DNA of 64,000 nucleotides from Pseudomonas petrae (GTDB lineage: Bacteria > Pseudomonadota > Gammaproteobacteria > Pseudomonadales > Pseudomonadaceae), in contig NZ_JAKJXE010000004.1 in NCBI RefSeq assembly GCF_021728295.1, forward strand, positions 62,001-126,000, given 5' to 3'. Shown here piece after piece: positions 47,344 to 55,740 of the stretch (its first letter is position 1; each line of letters begins with the position of its first letter). The notes below the pieces were generated by a model. It had not been told where the DNA came from and did not search any database. It saw only the letters and a program-made list of their open reading frames with translations. The position numbers and the translations under genes are program-made.

Positions 47344-47475
47344 GTAGGAGCCGGCTTGCTGGCGAACGCGGTTGAACATTCGCTTATGCAGCGCCTGACC
47401 CAACGCGTTCGCCAGCAAGCCGGCTCCTGCAGTGAGATTGCGTACATCCCGCAGGACCGGCTTTAGCCGGGAAGG
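47344..47475. repeat. REP pair plus a single REP of the second type
   Basis: GTAGGAGCCGGCTTGCTGGC at 47344 and its inverse, GCCAGCAAGCCGGCTCCTGC, ending near 47431 form a complete pair. A lone GGACCGGCTTTAGCCGGGAA follows at about 47454-47473. Together with the previous pair they fill the 345-base gap between slt and the MOSC gene, which holds no other feature. Confidence 0.85.
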
Positions 47476-47494
47476 CGTAATGCCAAGCGCTCGA

Positions 47495-48301
47495 CTACTC
47501 CAGCACCTCAACCGCCATCCCCACCTTGACCAGCCCTGGCCCATCACTCACCAGGTTCTGCCCAAACCAGATCTCACCTTCCCGCTCGCGATAGGTCTTC
47601 AGCGTGGTCATCGGTTCGCGGTCCTCGCTGCGTTCACCCGTTGCAGGATCTATCGTCGTCAGGATGCACCGCGAGCACGGCTTCAACACCCGCAATTCAA
47701 CGCCGCCAATTCGAATCCGCTTCCAGCCATCCTCCGCAAACGCCTCGGCGCCGGCCACCACCAGATTCGGGCGAAACCGCAACATTTCCAGCGGGCGGCC
47801 CACCTTCTGCGACAAATCGTCCAGCGACGACTGTCCGATCAACAACAACGGAAAACCGTCAGCAAACCCGACCCTGTCCTCAATCGCCCCGTAGCCGGAA
47901 GGCAACCAGCGAGCGCGCTCTTTCGGGACATGCACCAGCCGCGTCGGCTTACCCACCAACGCACTCACCCAGCGCGCCGCGTCCTCGCCCGCATCCGGCA
48001 CCCGGAAACTGTCGCGCCAGATCGTGATGCCGCGCAGATTGGCTTCCTCGTCCACTGGCACCGGCACATCCAGACTGCCCAGACCCGGGGCCGACAGCGT
48101 TACGCCGTCGCCCTTCCACAGCACTGACAGCTGCGACATCTGCGGCAGCGCACGCTGGCTGTAAAAGCGCCCGCTGGCTTCATCCACCAGCATCCAGCGA
48201 CGATCGCCACTCATGCCCAACTCATCGAAACTGGCCTGCTGCAACGACTCGGCCATGCAGGATTTGAGGGGGTACCGATACAGTGCGCTGAGGTGAAACA
48301 T
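47495..48301 (-). CDS. MOSC-domain protein (YcbX-like)
   Basis: 268 residues. An N-terminal beta-barrel MOSC_N domain (LSALYRYPLKSCMAESLQQA; DRRWMLVDEASGRFYSQR) is followed by the MOSC domain (LRFRPNLVVAGAEAFAEDGW; LRVLKPCSRCILTTIDPATG). The Cys of KPCSRC is the likely molybdenum-cofactor ligand, as in YcbX/mARC proteins, which reduce N-hydroxylated compounds. Unlike E. coli YcbX there is no C-terminal ferredoxin domain, so a separate electron donor is needed. AAGGAT precedes the start. Monocistronic. Confidence 0.9.
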   Translation of the reverse strand: MFHLSALYRYPLKSCMAESLQQASFDELGMSGDRRWMLVDEASGRFYSQRALPQMSQLSVLWKGDGVTLSAPGLGSLDVPVPVDEEANLRGITIWRDSFRVPDAGEDAARWVSALVGKPTRLVHVPKERARWLPSGYGAIEDRVGFADGFPLLLIGQSSLDDLSQKVGRPLEMLRFRPNLVVAGAEAFAEDGWKRIRIGGVELRVLKPCSRCILTTIDPATGERSEDREPMTTLKTYREREGEIWFGQNLVSDGPGLVKVGMAVEVLE

Positions 48302-48373
48302 GTACGCATCCTTATGCCAGAGCGGAAAGCCACCACTCTATACGAGACGTCAGGAAACCAAGCAGTACAGATG

Positions 48374-48408
48374 CAAAAAAGCCCCTCCATACAGCAAGGG
48401 GCTTGAAA
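48374..48408 (-). terminator. Terminator of cheV
   Basis: AAGCCCC and GGGGCTT pair around a short loop, and the plus-strand A run on the left gives a T run on the minus strand, 12 bases after the cheV stop. Confidence 0.8.
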
Positions 48409-48419
48409 CAGAACCGGGA

Positions 48420-49346
48420 TCAGTTGTCGAGCATGAGGCGCTCGCGGACCACGTCGACCAGCTTGTCCGGCTGGAATTTGGAGAGGAAGTTATCGCAGCC
48501 GACCTTTTTGACCATGGACTCGTTGAAGCTCCCGGACAGCGAGGTATGCAGCACCACATAGAGGCCGCGCAGCCGAGGGTCGTTGCGGATTTCCGTGGTC
48601 AGGCGGTAGCCGTCCATTTCCGGCATCTCGGCGTCGGTGAAGACCATCAACAGCTTGTCGGTCATGACCTCGCCGGTGTCGGCCCAGCTCTTGAGCAGGT
48701 TCAGGGCTTTCAACCCGTCACGGGCAACGTGCATCTTCACGCCGAGCTGACCCAGAGTGTCACGCAACTGCGAGAGCGCCACGTTTGAATCGTCCACCAG
48801 CAACACTTCGCGGCCGATCGCGCGGGCGAGGACCGGATCGTCCAGCTTGTCGCGGGACACCTTGGCGCTGTACGGCACGATCTCGGCGAGGACTTTCTCC
48901 ACGTCGATGATTTCCACCAACTGGTCGTCGACCTTGCTGATGGCGGTCAGGTAATGCTGACGCCCGGCGCTGGTCGGTGGCGGCAGGATCGCCTCCCAGT
49001 TCATGTTGACGATGCGGTCGACGCCGCCCACCAGAAACGCCTGAACCGAGCGATTGTATTCAGTAACGATGATCGTGCTCGAAGGCCCCGGCACCAGCGG
49101 ACGCATGCCGATGGCCTGGGACAGGTCGATGACCGGCAGGGTCTGGCCGCGCAGGTTGACCACGCCGCACACGAACGGATGACGCTGGGGCATCAGCGTC
49201 AGCTTGGGCAGTTGCAGGACTTCCTGAACCTTGAATACGTTGATTGCGAACAACTGTCGGCCGGCCAGGCGGAACATGAGGATTTCCAGGCGGTTCTCAC
49301 CTACCAGCTGTGTACGTTGGTCTACTGTGTCGAGAATGCCAGCCAT
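48420..49346 (-). CDS. cheV: Chemotaxis coupling protein CheV
   Basis: 308 residues. The N-terminal CheW domain (about residues 15-165: LEILMFRLAGRQLFAINVFK; VCGVVNLRGQTLPVIDLSQA) links receptors to CheA. The C-terminal receiver domain (from about 178: REVLLVDDSNVALSQLRDTL) has its phospho-Asp in VFTDAEMPEMDGYRLT and Lys in NFLSKFQPDKLV. It tunes chemotactic signalling by phosphorylation. AGGAG lies 7 bases before the ATG. It stands alone, as cheV genes often do in pseudomonads. An inverted repeat lies about 100 bases upstream. Confidence 0.95.
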   Translation of the reverse strand: MAGILDTVDQRTQLVGENRLEILMFRLAGRQLFAINVFKVQEVLQLPKLTLMPQRHPFVCGVVNLRGQTLPVIDLSQAIGMRPLVPGPSSTIIVTEYNRSVQAFLVGGVDRIVNMNWEAILPPPTSAGRQHYLTAISKVDDQLVEIIDVEKVLAEIVPYSAKVSRDKLDDPVLARAIGREVLLVDDSNVALSQLRDTLGQLGVKMHVARDGLKALNLLKSWADTGEVMTDKLLMVFTDAEMPEMDGYRLTTEIRNDPRLRGLYVVLHTSLSGSFNESMVKKVGCDNFLSKFQPDKLVDVVRERLMLDN

Positions 49347-49442
49347 CTGTTGCTCCTGGAGCAGGGTTCAAGTAAGTCCGCTTACCTTGTATCGGCAGCC
49401 CCACGACAGACCTTAATCGGGGTAGAACGCGCATTGCGCAAT

Positions 49443-49461
49443 TGATGTCACATTAACATCA
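49443..49461. promoter_or_regulatory. Inverted repeat upstream of cheV
   Basis: TGATGT and ACATCA are separated by 7 bases, about 100 bases before the cheV start. It could be an operator; the regulator is unknown. Confidence 0.3.
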
Positions 49462-49561
49462 CCAAAGAGCTGTCGACATACCTGAGCGCTGGGAAACCGG
49501 CGAACGGCGCGGCTTTCAGATGCGCGGCCCGATGAGATCCGCTGCAGCCTGGAACCACGCG

Positions 49562-49576
49562 TAGGGGTAACCCCTA
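49562..49576. promoter_or_regulatory. Perfect 15-bp palindrome, possible NarL-type site
   Basis: TAGGGGTAACCCCTA. The half sequence TACCCCT fits the NarL-family heptamer TACYYMT, with two halves abutting. It sits in the 551-base gap between cheV and the Hpt-like gene, upstream of a NarL-type response-regulator operon. The rest of this gap shows no gene I can support. Confidence 0.35.
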
Positions 49577-49897
49577 AGAGCAATCGGGGTGGACCTGATA
49601 TTCGGCCTTTCCAATAGCCATTACTGTGACGCCCTTCTCGTAAATGAATGGAGTCAAGCATGCGGTTGCGCTCGCGGAAGTTTCCCCACGACTGGCCCCA
49701 ACCCTTGAAAAGGCCCGTTCTCGTGGAGCCTGCGCGCAGATGATCGTTTCACGCGTTCATGCCGATCACGCCACCCTGCCCAACCATTCGCAACAATCAG
49801 AAACGCCCTACAGACTTTCCAGTGCCTTCAACATTAACTTTGGGCCACTCGCCCCACGCGACCTGACGTCGCCATTTGCGAAGAGTGGAGATTGCAC

Positions 49898-50401
49898 ATG
49901 CTGAACGGCAATGAATGGCAGCAGTTGCACGCAGAGTTTCTCAGCGATACCCAGACACTCATATGCCGCGCCGATGAATGCCTCAGTCATCTGGAATTGA
50001 TCAGCGATGATCGTGACGCGATGGAATGTCTGCTCACCACATTGCACCAACTTGCCGGCAAGGCAGACACACATGGCGTTGAAACGGTCTGTGATTTCGC
50101 CCGCCAGTTGCGTTATCTCCTTTATTTCGCCAACGCGGCCGGACACCTGCGGCCCATGGCATTGCCCGCGCTCAAACGCTGCTTTGAACTGATGGCCTGG
50201 CAGCTTGAGCTCATCGACCCCCACACCGGATCGCTGGCGCTGGACGACAGCGAGCAGCGCGGTTTGCTGGACGCATTCGCCTGCCAGTGCGGGGTCGGCA
50301 AGCTGGACAACACCGTCGCCGTCAACCCGGGCTGGTCGGTCAACACCGGGCAGTGCGACGTGCTCGCATCCAGGCACGCCGATCACAGTGAAACGCGATG
50401 A
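49898..50401 (+). CDS. Small protein with Hpt-like helical region
   Basis: 167 residues from ATG 49898 (GGAG 7 bases upstream). The central helix LLTTLHQLAGKADTHGVETV resembles the phospho-acceptor helix of histidine phosphotransfer (Hpt) domains (HxLKGxAxxxG), with His50 in the acceptor place. The following helices (CDFARQLRYLLYFANAAGHL) would complete a four-helix bundle. The final 35 or so residues look unstructured. It lies just upstream of a sensor kinase/response regulator pair, which favours a signalling role. The LKG lysine is shifted (LAGKA), so the Hpt call is tentative. Confidence 0.5.
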   Translation: MLNGNEWQQLHAEFLSDTQTLICRADECLSHLELISDDRDAMECLLTTLHQLAGKADTHGVETVCDFARQLRYLLYFANAAGHLRPMALPALKRCFELMAWQLELIDPHTGSLALDDSEQRGLLDAFACQCGVGKLDNTVAVNPGWSVNTGQCDVLASRHADHSETR

Positions 50402-50626
50402 ATGCCTGCTGATATCTAAAAACACACTCGCATTCCGGACTTGAAAAGCTGACTGAACGGACAATCGGCTTTGTTATTGATGTCAGTCGGGTTTCAACCT
50501 CAGCCCTTAATAACGCCGACAATTAATGTACTATCGGCGCGCTCGAAGGGACGCTTGAAGCAGCACTCTTCTGTCCATTCGAATCGTCACTCGGACACGT
50601 TGTACCCATACAGAGGAAGTTCAGCA

Positions 50627-51595
50627 TTGTGTTTTTCGCAGTGCCCTTTCAAATGGCCTGGCGGACCCGTCAGGTGTAGACATTTATTATCGATGGCTTC
50701 ATTCGCTATGCATGGCAGCAGCAAATTCCCTGGCGTTCAGCGAATGAACCCCGGCAGCACGGTTCGCTGGCCAGCCTTACTGTGCCTGGCGACCACGGGC
50801 TGCAATGTGATCGCGTATCTGGCGAGCGGCGCTCTGCCGCTGGAGCTGGCAATTATCAACGGGCTGGCGTTTGCAGGCCTTTGCTACAGCATGACCCGCC
50901 CGAACCGGACCATTCAGTTTCAGCCCAAGGAACTCGCCGATCACATGCTGCAGGTGCAGGAGACCGAGCGTCATCGCCTCAGCCGCGAGCTGCATGACGA
51001 CATCGGCCAGATGCTCACGGCAGCAAAAATGCAGAGTGACTGGCTTCAGCGCCGCGCCCCGCAGGAGTTGCACACGCAGTGCACGATGCTCATCAACACC
51101 CTCGATGAAACCCTGGCGAAGGTTCGCGACGTGTCCGCCATTCTCAACCCCCGCCAGCTCACCAGCCTGGGACTGGAAGCCAGCCTGCGCGCGCATTTGC
51201 TGCGCACGCTGTCGGCCACTTCCGTGCAGTGGAGTCTGGAATGCCAGCAGCGCCTGGACGGTATTCCCGAAGAAATCGCGGTGGCGGCATTCCGCATCAC
51301 TCAGGAAGCCGTGACCAATATGCTGCGCCACGCCCAGGCGCAAAACCTGCGCGTGCAACTGCAGCGCCGGCCGGAAGGGTTGTCGCTGAGCATTCGCGAT
51401 GATGGTCAGGGACTCGCTCCTGCGCTGAGCCCCGCCGGTCAAGGGCAACGCGGTATGGCGGGCATGGCGGAGCGCGCCAGCCTGCTGGGGGGTGAATTGA
51501 GCGTCGCCAGCGAGCCCGGGCAAGGCACCTGCATTCAGGCGTTGTTTCCGTGGGCGCCGCGTGTCCGCGGACGCGCCGATGGCAGCCAGCCGTGA
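50627..51595 (+). CDS. NarL-type (HisKA_3) sensor histidine kinase
   Basis: 322 residues if started at TTG 50627, the only candidate with a good ribosome-binding site (GAGGAAG 7 bases upstream); ATGs at 50693, 50708 and 50744 lack one. Two membrane segments (WPALLCLATTGCNVIAYLAS; LELAIINGLAFAGLCYSM) lead to the HisKA_3 dimerisation domain with phospho-acceptor His123 (RHRLSRELHDDIGQMLTAAK), and a HATPase_c domain (AFRITQEAVTNMLRHAQA; SIRDDGQGL; GQRGMAGMAERASLLGGEL). There is almost no periplasmic sensor, so the signal may be in the membrane or supplied by a partner. Its stop overlaps the response-regulator start (GTGA). Confidence 0.88.
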   Translation: MCFSQCPFKWPGGPVRCRHLLSMASFAMHGSSKFPGVQRMNPGSTVRWPALLCLATTGCNVIAYLASGALPLELAIINGLAFAGLCYSMTRPNRTIQFQPKELADHMLQVQETERHRLSRELHDDIGQMLTAAKMQSDWLQRRAPQELHTQCTMLINTLDETLAKVRDVSAILNPRQLTSLGLEASLRAHLLRTLSATSVQWSLECQQRLDGIPEEIAVAAFRITQEAVTNMLRHAQAQNLRVQLQRRPEGLSLSIRDDGQGLAPALSPAGQGQRGMAGMAERASLLGGELSVASEPGQGTCIQALFPWAPRVRGRADGSQP

Positions 51596-52254
51596 GCGTT
51601 TGCAAGGTGCTGCTGGTCGATGATCACGCACTGATCCGCGCCGGTGTCCGCGCGCTGGTGTCGGACATCCCGGGTTACGCCGTCATCGGCGAAGCCAGCA
51701 ATGGCCATCAGCTCCTGGAAATGAGTCTGCAGCTGGAACCCGACATCATTCTGCTCGACATCTCCATGGGCGACAGCGACGGGCTGGACGCCTTGCAACG
51801 CCTGCGTCAGACGCTGCCGCACAGCAAGGTGCTGATCCTGTCGATGCACACCGAACCGCGTTTGATCATGCGCGCGCTGGCGTGCGGCGCCCACGGCTAC
51901 CTCCTCAAGGATGCAACCGCCAGCGAGATCGAGCACGCGCTGAACGCCCTGCGCGATGGCGAACGCTACCTGAGCCCGGCCATCGCTCACACGGTCATCA
52001 GCCAGGCGTTGGTCAGCAGCCAGGTCGCGCCTGCCGAACCCGCCGAGAGCCATAACCTCACCGCCCGCCAGCTGGAGATCCTGCGGCTGGTCGTACGGGG
52101 CACCTCAACCCGCGAGATCGCCGGCGGCCTCGGCCTGAGCGTCAAGACCGTGGAAACCCACCGCGCGCAGATCATGAAACGGCTGCACATCTACGACGTT
52201 CCCGGGCTTGTGCTGTTCTGTGTGAGGGAGCGAATCATCAGCCTGGATGACTGA
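51592..52254 (+). CDS. NarL/FixJ-family response regulator
   Basis: 220 residues from GTG 51592, which overlaps the kinase stop by four bases. Receiver domain (VCKVLLVDDHALIRAGVRAL) with phospho-Asp56 in DIILLDISMGDSDG and the Lys of GYLLKDATASE. The LuxR-type helix-turn-helix is at the C-terminus (LTARQLEILRLVVRGTSTRE; LGLSVKTVETHRAQIMKRL). It is the cognate partner of the overlapping kinase. Targets are unknown; a NarL-like palindrome lies 2 kb upstream, before the Hpt-like gene. Confidence 0.93.
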   Translation: MSVCKVLLVDDHALIRAGVRALVSDIPGYAVIGEASNGHQLLEMSLQLEPDIILLDISMGDSDGLDALQRLRQTLPHSKVLILSMHTEPRLIMRALACGAHGYLLKDATASEIEHALNALRDGERYLSPAIAHTVISQALVSSQVAPAEPAESHNLTARQLEILRLVVRGTSTREIAGGLGLSVKTVETHRAQIMKRLHIYDVPGLVLFCVRERIISLDD

Positions 52255-52303
52255 CGGCGCCGGATGAGCGCGCGGTCGCGGCTCATCTGACGGTTGTCGA
52301 TGC

Positions 52304-53212
52304 TCAGGCGAGCTGTCGCGTCTGCCCCAGCAGCGGCGAATGCGACGGCAGGTGCACGCGCAACACGCCGGCTCGCGCTTCGAAACGGGTTGCCTCGCCG
52401 CTCAGCGGTTCGCCGTCGAGGTTGATATTCAGCCCCTGCGCCGACTTGAGCTCGACCCACGGCAGCCGCGCGCGGACGAACATGTTATCGAGGCCAAGAC
52501 CGCCTTCGAGCAGGCTCTTCAGGGTGCTCACCACCTCCTGGGGCGCTGGCAGAATACTGATGTCCAGCAGCCCGTCATCGGCGAGGGCTTCCGGGCACAA
52601 CGGATGACCGCCACCCGCCTGACGACCGTTGCCGATCCCCAGCGCCAGCATCTCGCCCTTCCAGTGAAAGTCCGGGCCGGTGAATTCGCCGTACGCGGCT
52701 TTCAACTCGCTGAAGCGCGTAAGCCCAGTGAACAGATACGCTGCACCGCCGAGGATCTTTTTCAAGTCTTCGGAGGTATTGGCGGTGACTTGGCTGCCAA
52801 ACCCGCCGGTAGCCATGTTGAGGAACATCTGCCCGCCCACTGCACCCATGTCGACTGCGCGCGCCGGTACGTCCAGCAGGTCGAGGGCCTGATCGGGTTC
52901 CAGCGGCACGCCCGCCGAACGGGCGAAATCGTTGGCGGTGCCCAGCGGCATGATCACCAGGCTGGCGTCGACTTCAGACAGCGCCAGCGCCTCCGCCACG
53001 TCCCGCAACGTGCCATCGCCGCCACCGGCGATGATCTGCCGATGACCGGCGGCAAGCGCTTCACGCACCAGGCGCTGGGCATCGCCCGCTTCCCAGGTCA
53101 CGCGCACGTCCAGTTCCCAGCCATGTTTGCGCTTGCGCCCCACCGCCTCGCGGACATCCTCGTTGAGCGCCTGCTTGCCGTGAAGAATCAGTAATGCCCT
53201 GCGCGCTGTCAT
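52304..53212 (-). CDS. yegS: Lipid kinase YegS (diacylglycerol-kinase family)
   Basis: 302 residues from ATG 53212 (GGAAGGG upstream; a longer frame reaches 53425 without support). Catalytic domain of the DAGK family: IIAGGGDGTLRDVAEALA is the ATP-site GGDGT motif, MPLGTANDFARSAGVPLE follows, and LDGEPLSG lies near the C-terminus. The E. coli homologue phosphorylates phosphatidylglycerol in vitro; the physiological lipid is uncertain. Its position after slt and a two-component region agrees with other pseudomonads. Confidence 0.92.
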   Translation of the reverse strand: MTARRALLILHGKQALNEDVREAVGRKRKHGWELDVRVTWEAGDAQRLVREALAAGHRQIIAGGGDGTLRDVAEALALSEVDASLVIMPLGTANDFARSAGVPLEPDQALDLLDVPARAVDMGAVGGQMFLNMATGGFGSQVTANTSEDLKKILGGAAYLFTGLTRFSELKAAYGEFTGPDFHWKGEMLALGIGNGRQAGGGHPLCPEALADDGLLDISILPAPQEVVSTLKSLLEGGLGLDNMFVRARLPWVELKSAQGLNINLDGEPLSGEATRFEARAGVLRVHLPSHSPLLGQTRQLA

Positions 53213-53663
53213 ATCCCTTCCTTTTACCTGTACGAGTTGATGCGTGATGTGTTGACCGCGCGCGCTGCAAAAAAAGCCCGGTGGGGAAAAATCTTTTAAA
53301 CCGGAGTCCTCGATAGAGACGCATGCGAATTCATCCGGACATGGCTGGGATCGGAGTCCAGTGCACCAAATGATGGCGAAAAGCCTTGAGCGGCGGGGAC
53401 TTACGCGTGCTGGCCTTGCCACCACGTTCTTTCACCTGCGGGAAGCGGCTGGGCGGATCGGGCTTCCGCCCCGTAAATAGGGGACGAGAGGCGTTAATTA
53501 TGCGTTACAGACCCTTGAAATGCACCGGCGGAAAGCGCTTAATCGACAAATAATTGGCTAATTTGAACGACACTCACTAAAAAGTCATTAAATTGACCTT
53601 TGACGTGATGACCGGCAATTAAGCCCAGTCATTGATTCATGGATCGAAGAGGCGAGAAACCAC
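53213..53663. other. 451-base gap with no gene
   Basis: Between the divergent yegS and GDP-mannose genes. It contains one hairpin (GGCGGA/TCCGCC, 53454-53471) and an AT-rich stretch at 53500-53640 that probably holds the promoter of the downstream gene. I see no ORF, repeat or clear operator. Confidence 0.4.
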
Positions 53664-55115
53664 ATGCAACTGATTCCCTGCATTATTGCTGGCGGCGCCG
53701 GCACCCGGCTGTGGCCCGTTTCACGGGAGGCCATGCCCAAACCTTTCATGCGCCTGCCGGACGGCGAAAGCCTGCTGCAGAAGACGTTCAATCGCGCCAG
53801 CCAGCTGGATGGCGTCGAAAGCGTCCTCACCGTCACCAATCGGGAAGTGTATTTCCGCACCGTCGATGACTACCGGCTGCTGAACAAGCATCAACTGGCG
53901 CTCGAGTTTCTGCTCGAGCCGTTCGGCCGCAACACCGCGCCCGCCATCGCCGCCGCGGCGCTGCACGTTCAGGAGCGCTATGGCGATGACGCACAACTGC
54001 TGATTCTGCCGGCGGACCAATTGATCAACGACGTTGCCGCCTTCGAAACAGCCGTGCAGAGCGCACGCAAACTGGCCGACGAGGGCTGGCTGGTGACGTT
54101 CGGGCTGATCCCCTCCCGCGCCGAAACCGGTTTTGGCTACATCGAGAAAGGCCAGGCCCTCAGCAGCGAGGCCTATCAGGTCGCGCGCTTCGTTGAGAAA
54201 CCCGATGCCGTCACCGCCCAGGACTATCTCGAGGGCGGGCTGCATTTGTGGAACGCCGGGATGTTCTGCATGCGCGTCGATGTGCTGCTCGCCGAACTGG
54301 ACATTCACGCCCCGGAGGTCTTGGCCGCCGTGCGCCATTGCCTGGCGCAGTGCAACAGCAAGGAAGGCCGCAACGAGTTGCAGATCGAACTGGACAGCAC
54401 GACCTTCGCCCTGGCGCCGGACATTTCCATCGATTACGCGTTGATGGAGCGTTCGCAGAAGGTGGCGGTGGTGCCGTGCGAGATGGGCTGGAGCGACATC
54501 GGTTCGTGGCGCGCCATTCGCGAGCTGGCCCCGGCGGATGAAAACGGCAACCAGTGCAACGGCCAGGTGGTGCTGCACGACGTGACCAACTGCTACATCG
54601 ACTCGAAAAAGCGCCTGGTGGGTGCGGTGGGTCTGGACAACCTGATCATCATCGACACCCCGGACGCTTTGTTGATCGCCGACGCCGATCGCAGTCAGGA
54701 GGTCAAGATCATCGCCCAGGAGCTCAAGCGTCAGGGGCATCCGGCATACCTGTTGCACAACACCGTCACCCGGCCGTGGGGCACTTACACGGTGCTGGAG
54801 GAAGGCAAGCGCTTCAAGATCAAGCGCATCGTGGTGAAACCGCAGGCCTCGTTGTCGCTGCAGATGCATCACCACCGCAGTGAGCACTGGATCATCGTCA
54901 GCGGTATGGCCTGCGTTACCAATGGCGAAGACGAGTTCATGCTCGATACCAATGAGTCGACCTTCATCAAACCCGGGCACACCCATCGGTTGGTCAACCC
55001 GGGGGTGATTGATCTGGTGATGATTGAAGTGCAAAGCGGCGAGTATTTGGGGGAAGACGACATCGTGCGGTTTACCGATGTGTATGGGCGGGTGCCTGAA
55101 GCTGCGAAAGCTTAG
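53664..55115 (+). CDS. Mannose-1-phosphate guanylyltransferase / mannose-6-phosphate isomerase
   Basis: 483 residues, bifunctional type II PMI-GMP. The N-terminal nucleotidyltransferase has the GMP signature IIAGGAGTRLWPVSREAMPK and FVEKP; the C-terminal cupin isomerase has the zinc motif SLQMHHHRSEHWIIVSGMAC and FIKPGHTHRLVNPG. It makes GDP-mannose for exopolysaccharide (alginate, Psl) or O-antigen. It belongs to the AlgA/PslB/WbpW set; no other polysaccharide genes adjoin, so which paralogue it is cannot be fixed. It is followed by a large repeat block. Confidence 0.93.
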   Translation: MQLIPCIIAGGAGTRLWPVSREAMPKPFMRLPDGESLLQKTFNRASQLDGVESVLTVTNREVYFRTVDDYRLLNKHQLALEFLLEPFGRNTAPAIAAAALHVQERYGDDAQLLILPADQLINDVAAFETAVQSARKLADEGWLVTFGLIPSRAETGFGYIEKGQALSSEAYQVARFVEKPDAVTAQDYLEGGLHLWNAGMFCMRVDVLLAELDIHAPEVLAAVRHCLAQCNSKEGRNELQIELDSTTFALAPDISIDYALMERSQKVAVVPCEMGWSDIGSWRAIRELAPADENGNQCNGQVVLHDVTNCYIDSKKRLVGAVGLDNLIIIDTPDALLIADADRSQEVKIIAQELKRQGHPAYLLHNTVTRPWGTYTVLEEGKRFKIKRIVVKPQASLSLQMHHHRSEHWIIVSGMACVTNGEDEFMLDTNESTFIKPGHTHRLVNPGVIDLVMIEVQSGEYLGEDDIVRFTDVYGRVPEAAKA

Positions 55116-55128
55116 GCGTGGCCTGATT

Positions 55129-55436
55129 AGATCAAGATCAAGGGCGTCTGCCTAAGGGCAGATCGTTTCGCCTTCGGCGAGTTACTTGGAAAAGCACCCC
55201 CCTCTCGGTTTTAAAGAGCAGCCAAGGGTGCTTGCTCTCGGTTTGGCCCGACTTCGTCGGGTTCCCTCACTTCGACGACGCTCCGTGGGCCCGCGCCGAA
55301 CGGACATCCATGTCCTGACGGCGCTCTCGCCGCATCCATGCGGCTCGACCCACTGCGCGTCGTCTGCGTTCGGCCTGCACCCAAGTCGCGATAGGTGTCG
55401 TCTGAACTTCTTGTATATGAAGATCAAGATCAACCG
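55129..55436 (+). repeat. Structured ~300-bp intergenic repeat, copy B
   Basis: Same orientation as the copy at 6668-6963, with the same hairpin series and a roughly 19-base insertion near 55200-55218. It is followed by an AGATCAA spacer and a REP at about 55449-55473. Confidence 0.75.
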
Positions 55437-55448
55437 CAGATCAAGAGC

Positions 55449-55473
55449 TTCCCGGCTAAAGCCGGTCCTACAA
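55449..55473. repeat. REP (TTCCCGGCTAAAGCCGG type)
   Basis: TTCCCGGCTAAAGCCGGTCC directly after copy B of the 300-bp repeat. A second, inverse-type repeat unit of the same family follows beyond the 130-bp element. Confidence 0.85.
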
Positions 55474-55486
55474 GTACCCGCCGTTT

Positions 55487-55616
55487 GATCGTTCCCACGC
55501 TCCGCGTGGGAATGCATTCCGTGACGCTCCGCGTCACTTCTCCAGGCCGAATGCGCGTTGCCTGCGGGACGCGGAGCGTCCGGGGCGGCGTTCCCACGCA
55601 GAGCGTGGGAACGATC
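55487..55616. repeat. 130-bp element with 26-bp terminal inverted repeats
   Basis: The first 26 bases (beginning GATCGTTCCCACGCTCCGCG) and the last 26 (ending GCGTGGGAACGATC) are inverse copies with a single mismatch. Between them are further short palindromes (GTGACGCTCCGCGTCAC). It has the shape of a non-coding mobile repeat. A degenerate relative is at 7089-7190. Confidence 0.8.
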
Positions 55617-55642
55617 AACATTGATGGAGAACGAACCGGCCT

Positions 55643-55735
55643 CTTCCCGGCTAAAGCCGGTCCCACTAAAGGCAGCGCGTGCATTCAGTGAGATTGGCTC
55701 CGACTGTAGGACCGGCTTCAGCCGGGAAGCCTTTG
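55643..55735. repeat. Two REPs
   Basis: CTTCCCGGCTAAAGCCGGTC (about 55643) and GGACCGGCTTCAGCCGGGAA (about 55709) form an inverted pair next to copy C of the 300-bp repeat. Confidence 0.85.
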
Positions 55736-55740
55736 ATCTG

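Noticed and set aside
49644..49904. 86-codon frame between cheV and the Hpt-like gene
   Set aside because: No ribosome-binding site, odd composition, and it overlaps the start of the better-supported gene at 49898.
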